From contig JALWMP010000179.1 in NCBI GenBank assembly GCA_026996165.1, positions 1 to 32,101 of the forward strand: a DNA stretch of 32,101 nucleotides, read 5' to 3'. The notes beneath the pieces were generated by a model, which was given only the letters and a program-made list of their open reading frames with translations, was not told where the DNA came from and did no database searches. Position numbers and translations under genes: made by a program. Origin of the DNA: Campylobacteraceae bacterium. GTDB taxonomy: Bacteria > Campylobacterota > Campylobacteria > Campylobacterales > Sulfurovaceae. Positions 28,132 to 32,101 of this stretch are shown here, piece after piece. Each line of letters starts with the position of its first letter. Within the stretch, counting starts at the first letter, position 1.

Positions 28132-28137
28132 TATAAT
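28132..28137 (+). promoter_or_regulatory. -10 box, possible distal promoter of recQ
   Basis: A perfect TATAAT 65 bases before the recQ ATG. No good -35 box is at the right distance. A second candidate lies much closer to the gene at 28187-28195. Confidence 0.45.
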
Positions 28138-28186
28138 CTAACAAACATGACAATTTGACAGATTATTTCTTTTTCAAAAAATCTTT

Positions 28187-28195
28187 TGCTACTAT
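28187..28195 (+). promoter_or_regulatory. Extended -10 box immediately before recQ
   Basis: TGCTACTAT, an extended -10 box with one mismatch. The expected start point is about 28202, the first base of the recQ ATG, which would give a leaderless message. No Shine-Dalgarno sequence is present before this ATG. Confidence 0.4.
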
Positions 28196-28201
28196 TACAA
28201 C

Positions 28202-29989
28202 ATGAATAAACTAGAGACCCTACAATACTACTTTGGACATGAAAACTTTAGAGAGCAACAAGAGGAGGTGATTGATGCTATCTTAAATCACCAAGACCTA
28301 CTTATGATTCTACCTACAGGTGGAGGAAAGTCACTATGCTATCAACTCCCCTCACTTATGATGTCAGGGGTTACAGTGGTTATCTCTCCACTTTTAGCAC
28401 TTATGCACGACCAAGTAGTAGCTCTTAGAAGTAGTGGCATACCCTCTGCCATGCTTAGCTCTATGCAAAGTTTAGAGGAGTCTAGGCAGATAGAGCAACA
28501 GCTACGACAAAACCAAATAAAACTTCTCTATGTTGCCCCTGAGAGGCTTATGAATGAGTACTTTTTAAACTTTTTGCTTGACCTTAATATAAACTTTTTT
28601 GTAGTAGATGAAGCCCACTGTGTAAGTGAGTGGGGGCATGAGTTTAGAGAACACTACCGAATGCTCTCGCAACTCAAAATCTCTTTTCCAAACACAACAA
28701 TATCTGCCTTTACAGCTACGGCTACTCAAGCTGTTCAAGAGGATATTCTAAACAATCTAAATCTAAAAAATCCAAAAGTTATTAAAGGCTCTCTCTTTAG
28801 AAAAAATCTAACCATTACAGCCAAACACCGTCAAACAGATGGAAGACGACAACTAGTCAACTTTCTAAAAGAGCATAGTAACGAAGCTGGAATTGTCTAT
28901 ACATTTTCAAGAAAACAGAGTGAAGCAGTAGCTACCTACCTAAAAAAACAGGGTTTTAAGGCAGAAGCCTACCATGCAGGGCTACCAACAGATATTAAAA
29001 ATAGAGTCTATGCAGACTTTGTAGCAGATGAAGTGGAGATTGTAGTGGCTACCATAGCCTTTGGTATGGGAATAGACAAGAGCAATATTCGCTTTGTAGT
29101 ACATATGAACATGCCTAAAACTTTAGAAAACTACTACCAAGAGATAGGACGAGCAGGAAGAGATGGCTTAGATGCAAACACTCTACTTCTCTTCTCCAAT
29201 GTTGATATTGTGCAACAAAAATCGTTTATAGAGGCTCTACCCAACTCACCCTATAAACAGAGTGCCTTTGAGAAGATTAATACCATCTCACGTTTTGCAA
29301 ACTCTGAATCGTGTCGCCATCAACAGATTGCAACATACTTTCAAGACTATATTGAGCCTTGTGGTAATAGATGTGACAACTGTCTTAATCCTGACCAAAA
29401 CTCTATTGACATTACCCAAGAGGCACAAAAGCTTCTCTCAACTATATTTAGAACTAAACAATCTTTTGGAATACACTATGTAGTTGATGTCCTAAGAGGA
29501 AGTAGTGAACAGCGTATCTTAACCAATGGACATGACAAGCTCTCTGTTTATGGCATTGGCAAAGAGTATAGTAAAGCTCAGTGGTTAAGTATTGCAGATA
29601 AGCTTTTAGAGTTAGGGGCTGTAGGCATTGGAGAGTATAAGGTCTACCACTTAACCGAACATGGAGTTGCTATTTTAAAGGGTCAAGAGAGTGTTACTAT
29701 TAGAGAGGAGCGTTTAGTAGTTACCAAAGCTAAAAAGAGAAAAGTTAACCACTTTGATGAGTATGAAGTGGAGATTTTTGATAAGTTTCGAGCTTTACGT
29801 AAAGAGATTGCCACTGAAAATAAAGTTCCACCTTATGTTGTATTTTCAGATAAAACACTCAAAGAGCTTTCAAATATTATGCCTACAACAAAAGCAGAAA
29901 TGCTAGAGGTACATGGTATTGGTGAAGTTAAGTTTCAACGCTATGGTCAAGCCTTTTTAGAGCTTATTAAGGCGATACAAAATGTATAA
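28202..29989 (+). CDS. recQ: ATP-dependent DNA helicase RecQ
   Basis: 595 residues with the full bacterial RecQ layout. The Walker A motif PTGGGKS is at 38-44, the DEAH box at 136-139 (VVDEAHCVSEWGHEFR), helicase motif VI is around YYQEIGRAGRDG, the RQC zinc cluster is in SCRHQQIATYF...CGNRCDNC, and an HRDC domain follows at about 510-590. It unwinds DNA 3' to 5' in recombination and fork repair. The start matches the family N-terminus although no ribosome binding site is visible. It overlaps rnhB by eight bases, so both are probably on one transcript. Confidence 0.96.
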   Translation: MNKLETLQYYFGHENFREQQEEVIDAILNHQDLLMILPTGGGKSLCYQLPSLMMSGVTVVISPLLALMHDQVVALRSSGIPSAMLSSMQSLEESRQIEQQLRQNQIKLLYVAPERLMNEYFLNFLLDLNINFFVVDEAHCVSEWGHEFREHYRMLSQLKISFPNTTISAFTATATQAVQEDILNNLNLKNPKVIKGSLFRKNLTITAKHRQTDGRRQLVNFLKEHSNEAGIVYTFSRKQSEAVATYLKKQGFKAEAYHAGLPTDIKNRVYADFVADEVEIVVATIAFGMGIDKSNIRFVVHMNMPKTLENYYQEIGRAGRDGLDANTLLLFSNVDIVQQKSFIEALPNSPYKQSAFEKINTISRFANSESCRHQQIATYFQDYIEPCGNRCDNCLNPDQNSIDITQEAQKLLSTIFRTKQSFGIHYVVDVLRGSSEQRILTNGHDKLSVYGIGKEYSKAQWLSIADKLLELGAVGIGEYKVYHLTEHGVAILKGQESVTIREERLVVTKAKKRKVNHFDEYEVEIFDKFRALRKEIATENKVPPYVVFSDKTLKELSNIMPTTKAEMLEVHGIGEVKFQRYGQAFLELIKAIQNV

Positions 29990-30530
29990 ACTCTGTGGAA
30001 TTGATGAAGCAGGAAGAGGACCTCTTGCAGGTGACTTAGTTGTAGCAGGAGTTATCTTAACAAGAGAGATAGATGGAGTTATGGACTCAAAAAAGCTCTC
30101 TGAAAAGAGACGAGAAGAGCTTTATGAGACTATCATAGAGAACTCTCTACATCATATAGTCTCATTTTCACCAAAAGAGATTGATAACAATGGATTAAGT
30201 GCCTGTTTAGCAAAAGGGCTAGAGTCTATACAAGAACATTTAAAGGCTCAAATATATCTTTTTGATGGAAATCAAACCTTTGGAGTCTTGGGTATCTCAA
30301 CCATGGTTAAAGCCGATAGAAAAGTTCCAGAGGTATCAGCAGCAAGTATTTTAGCAAAAGTAACACACGATAGAGCAATTATAGAAGCAGGTAAAAAGTT
30401 CCCCCTTTATGGGTTTGAGAAGCATAAAGGGTATGGAACAAAAGCCCACATAGAGGCAATTAAAAAGCATGGCTACTGTGAAATTCACCGACGCTCTTTT
30501 AAAGTTAAGAATCTATCAAGTTATAAATAA
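29982..30530 (+). CDS. rnhB: Ribonuclease HII
   Basis: 182 residues, slightly short but complete. The catalytic acidic residues are Asp8 and Glu9 in CGIDEAGRGPLAG, an aspartate in IYLFDGNQ and another in MVKADRKVPEVSAASILAKV, the DEDD set of type 2 RNase H. It cuts RNA in RNA-DNA hybrids and removes single ribonucleotides. AAGG stands about nine bases before the ATG, inside the recQ end. The stop is directly followed by the Pho-box-like repeat of the next gene. Confidence 0.95.
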   Translation: MYKLCGIDEAGRGPLAGDLVVAGVILTREIDGVMDSKKLSEKRREELYETIIENSLHHIVSFSPKEIDNNGLSACLAKGLESIQEHLKAQIYLFDGNQTFGVLGISTMVKADRKVPEVSAASILAKVTHDRAIIEAGKKFPLYGFEKHKGYGTKAHIEAIKKHGYCEIHRRSFKVKNLSSYK

Positions 30531-30563
30531 TGTAACCATTTTGTAACCAATTTATTTTATACT
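30531..30563 (+). promoter_or_regulatory. Pho-box-like direct repeat and -10 box of the porin gene
   Basis: TGTAACCA occurs at 30531-30538 and again at 30542-30549, an 11-bp period equal to one helical turn, as in PhoB boxes. A -10 box TATACT lies at 30558-30563, 8 bases after the second copy, so the repeat takes the place of a -35 box as at class I PhoB promoters. Transcription would begin near 30570 and give a leader of about 26 bases. The link to phosphate is inference, strengthened by the porin type downstream. Confidence 0.55.
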
Positions 30564-30595
30564 TACTCAAATTATTCAAACAAAGGAGTCTTCAA

Positions 30596-31771
30596 ATGAA
30601 GAAAATTTTACTATCAACAGTTGTAGTTGCAACCTTAGCCTCAGCAGGAGGTCTTGTAGATGATACAACAACCACTTATGTTAACTCAGACAATACAAAT
30701 GCAGAGATTGATGCACTAAAATCACAAATGGCTACTATGTCAGCTAAACTAAATGAACTTGAAAAAAAACAGACTAGTTCAACAAAACCAGAAGAGCCTA
30801 AACATAAAGGTACAGTAGTTAAATCTAATGTTCCTGTATTGAAATTTTCTGGTACACACTATTTAGGTTTTGTAAGTACAAAAGATAGTAATGGAGATAG
30901 AACTAACAAGTTTGAAACAAGACGTAACTACCTACAAGTCAAGGGATACTTTAAAGAAAATCCAAAAGATTATATGAGAATTACTCTTGATACTCATAAT
31001 GATAATGGAGATAGTAAAGTTAGACTTAAATATGCTTACCTTTACTTAGATAATGTTTTACCAAATACAGGTGTAGAATTTGGACAAGCACATAGACCAT
31101 GGATTGATTATGAAGAACATAATGGTTGGAATTACCGTTCAATCTCTAAAACACTTGTAGAGGCTAAATATGGAGCAGACCTTACTAACTCTGCTGACAG
31201 AGGTATAAACTTTAAAACAAAAACACCTTATTTTAGTAGTGAATTAGGTATATTTAATGGAGAAGGATACCATAATAAAGAAGATGGAGAAGGTCTTAGT
31301 GGAGAATGGAGACTTACAGGTCATCTACTTGGTACAGGAAAAAAACATTCAAATAAGTCATTAACTTATGCAAATGTCTCTTTCTTTGGACAACAAAACA
31401 AAAAAAATAATAAATATGGAAATGAAGACCTAAATTGGATGGGAGTTCATGCTGTCTACAATCAACCAGCATTTCTTGTTGCTGCTCAATATATTGATGT
31501 TCAAGATGGTATAGCTAGTAAAAAAGGTAATGGATACTCAGTTAATGGTGAGTATAGAGTTACTCCAAAATGGAATTTACTTGGAAGATACGACTATTTT
31601 GATATGGATGATAATTCAGGAGAGAAAAAAAGAACTATTGCTGGTATATCTTATGAGTACAATAAAAATGTTGAATTTATTGCTAACTATACAAAAGAAA
31701 ATGGTTCTAAACTTACATCAAACAATCAAGACAATGATGCTATTATGCTGACTGCTGATGTTGAGTGGTAG
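30596..31771 (+). CDS. Outer-membrane porin, phosphate-selective porin O/P-like
   Basis: 391 residues. The signal peptide MKKILLSTVVVATLASAGG is followed by a short coiled coil (NAEIDALKSQMATMSAKLNELEKK, about 36-59), which can form a trimer stalk, and a polar linker. The rest is a beta-barrel with alternating aromatic strands ending in the C-terminal pattern AIMLTADVEW. Segments KFETRRNYLQVKGYFKE, LKYAYLYLDN and GVEFGQAHRPW resemble the OprO/OprP group. AAGGAG is seven to eight bases before the ATG. A Pho-box-like repeat upstream supports induction under phosphate limitation. The ion selectivity cannot be read directly, so a general porin is the alternative. Confidence 0.82.
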   Translation: MKKILLSTVVVATLASAGGLVDDTTTTYVNSDNTNAEIDALKSQMATMSAKLNELEKKQTSSTKPEEPKHKGTVVKSNVPVLKFSGTHYLGFVSTKDSNGDRTNKFETRRNYLQVKGYFKENPKDYMRITLDTHNDNGDSKVRLKYAYLYLDNVLPNTGVEFGQAHRPWIDYEEHNGWNYRSISKTLVEAKYGADLTNSADRGINFKTKTPYFSSELGIFNGEGYHNKEDGEGLSGEWRLTGHLLGTGKKHSNKSLTYANVSFFGQQNKKNNKYGNEDLNWMGVHAVYNQPAFLVAAQYIDVQDGIASKKGNGYSVNGEYRVTPKWNLLGRYDYFDMDDNSGEKKRTIAGISYEYNKNVEFIANYTKENGSKLTSNNQDNDAIMLTADVEW

Positions 31772-31784
31772 GTTAAAACCTACC
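31767..31784 (+). terminator. Hairpin over the porin stop codon
   Basis: GGTAGGTT-AA-AACCTACC, an 8-bp stem that includes the TAG stop, followed by seven cytosines (31783-31789) instead of a T-run. It may slow termination or protect the transcript end rather than act as a standard intrinsic terminator. A smaller hairpin, GCAAC-CTAA-GTTGC, is at 31814-31827. Confidence 0.4.
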
Positions 31785-31847
31785 CCCCCTACTCCCTTAA
31801 AATCCTCTATTTAGCAACCTAAGTTGCACTCTTTAAAAAAAATAGTG

Positions 31848-31856
31848 TGCTATAGT
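31848..31856 (+). promoter_or_regulatory. Extended -10 promoter of the AMMECR1-family gene
   Basis: TGCTATAGT, an extended -10 box with one mismatch, 18 bases before the ATG. The expected start is near 31863, so the leader is short and begins about at the ribosome binding site AAAGGA. TTGCAC lies 21 bp upstream, too far for a standard -35 box. Confidence 0.5.
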
Positions 31857-31874
31857 ATTAAAAAAGGATTGACT

Positions 31875-32101
31875 ATGTTTATAAAAGAGCAAAAAGATAT
31901 AATTTTACAAATAGCAAAAGAGGCTATTAAAGATGCTGTTTTAAATAGAGATACAATTCCAAAAAATGAGTTACTACAAAAATACCCATGGCTCAAAGAT
32001 AAGAGAGCTGTTTTTGTAACTATCAATGAGTTTAATAACCTAAGAGGTTGTATTGGCTCTATTGTTGCTCATCGAAGTCTAATTGATGATATTATACACA
32101 A
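31875..32101 (+). CDS. AMMECR1-family protein (AmmeMemoRadiSam protein A), N-terminal part
   Basis: An open frame of 75 codons runs off the window end. It starts MFIKEQKDIILQIAKEAI and holds the family signature NNLRGCIGS at about 54-62, after KDKRAVFVTIN. AAAGGA lies six bases before the ATG. The family is often found with a MEMO-like protein and a radical SAM protein, a conserved trio of uncertain biochemical role; the rest would lie beyond this window. The call rests on the signature alone. Confidence 0.82.
   Translation, partial: MFIKEQKDIILQIAKEAIKDAVLNRDTIPKNELLQKYPWLKDKRAVFVTINEFNNLRGCIGSIVAHRSLIDDIIH

Noticed and set aside
31783-31789. Seven-cytosine tract as a phase-variation switch
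   Set aside because: It lies after the porin stop and outside any promoter or reading frame I can see, so a change in its length would have no clear effect.

Overview
The window looks like a chromosome segment of a low-GC member of the Campylobacterota (Epsilonproteobacteria), perhaps a free-living Sulfurovum- or Sulfurimonas-like bacterium. The evidence is a Campylobacter-type N-glycosylation (pgl) gene set with PglF and PglE very close to the C. jejuni proteins I remember, extended -10 (TGnTATAAT) promoters without clear -35 boxes, and AT-rich codon use. I cannot fix genus or species. Almost everything from 1 to 27973 is on the minus strand. Everything from 28202 to the end is on the plus strand, with a divergent promoter region of about 230 bases between them. 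No stretch longer than 300 bases lacks a gene. I saw no tRNA, rRNA, CRISPR array or insertion sequence.

Reading the minus strand in the direction of transcription: an OmpA-type protein and a calcium-binding-repeat lipoprotein form a two-gene unit (27973-25053). A thioredoxin-fold [2Fe-2S] ferredoxin gene (24936-24574) follows, then panD, ybaB, panC and metK (24458-21693) behind a good promoter. Directly after metK comes a tightly packed run of overlapping genes for surface-glycan assembly (21659-5582): a toroid/methyltransferase fusion, a TarI-like cytidylyltransferase with a truncated reductase domain, two CDP-alcohol phosphotransferases, a Wzx-type flippase, two GT4 glycosyltransferases, a LicD-family transferase, a TagD-type cytidylyltransferase, a GT2 glycosyltransferase, the oligosaccharyltransferase PglB, a PglC-like phosphoglycosyl transferase, PglE, PglF and KdsD. 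Ugd, GalE, GltX, phosphomannomutase/phosphoglucomutase and Pgi (partial) follow and mostly supply sugar precursors.

The most interesting proposal is that these genes form one pathway: an N-glycan or other undecaprenyl-linked glycan that starts with a bacillosamine-type sugar, is decorated with polyol phosphates in the manner of teichoic acid (CDP-glycerol from TagD, a CDP-ribitol-like donor from the TarI-like enzyme, transfer by LicD and the CDP-alcohol phosphotransferases), is flipped by Wzx in place of PglK, and is then transferred to protein by PglB. This is inference from gene content. A nearby surface lipoprotein carries five bacterial N-glycosylation sequons and is a possible acceptor.

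The plus-strand part holds recQ and rnhB (overlapping), a porin gene preceded by a Pho-box-like 11-bp direct repeat, and the start of an AMMECR1-family gene cut by the window edge.
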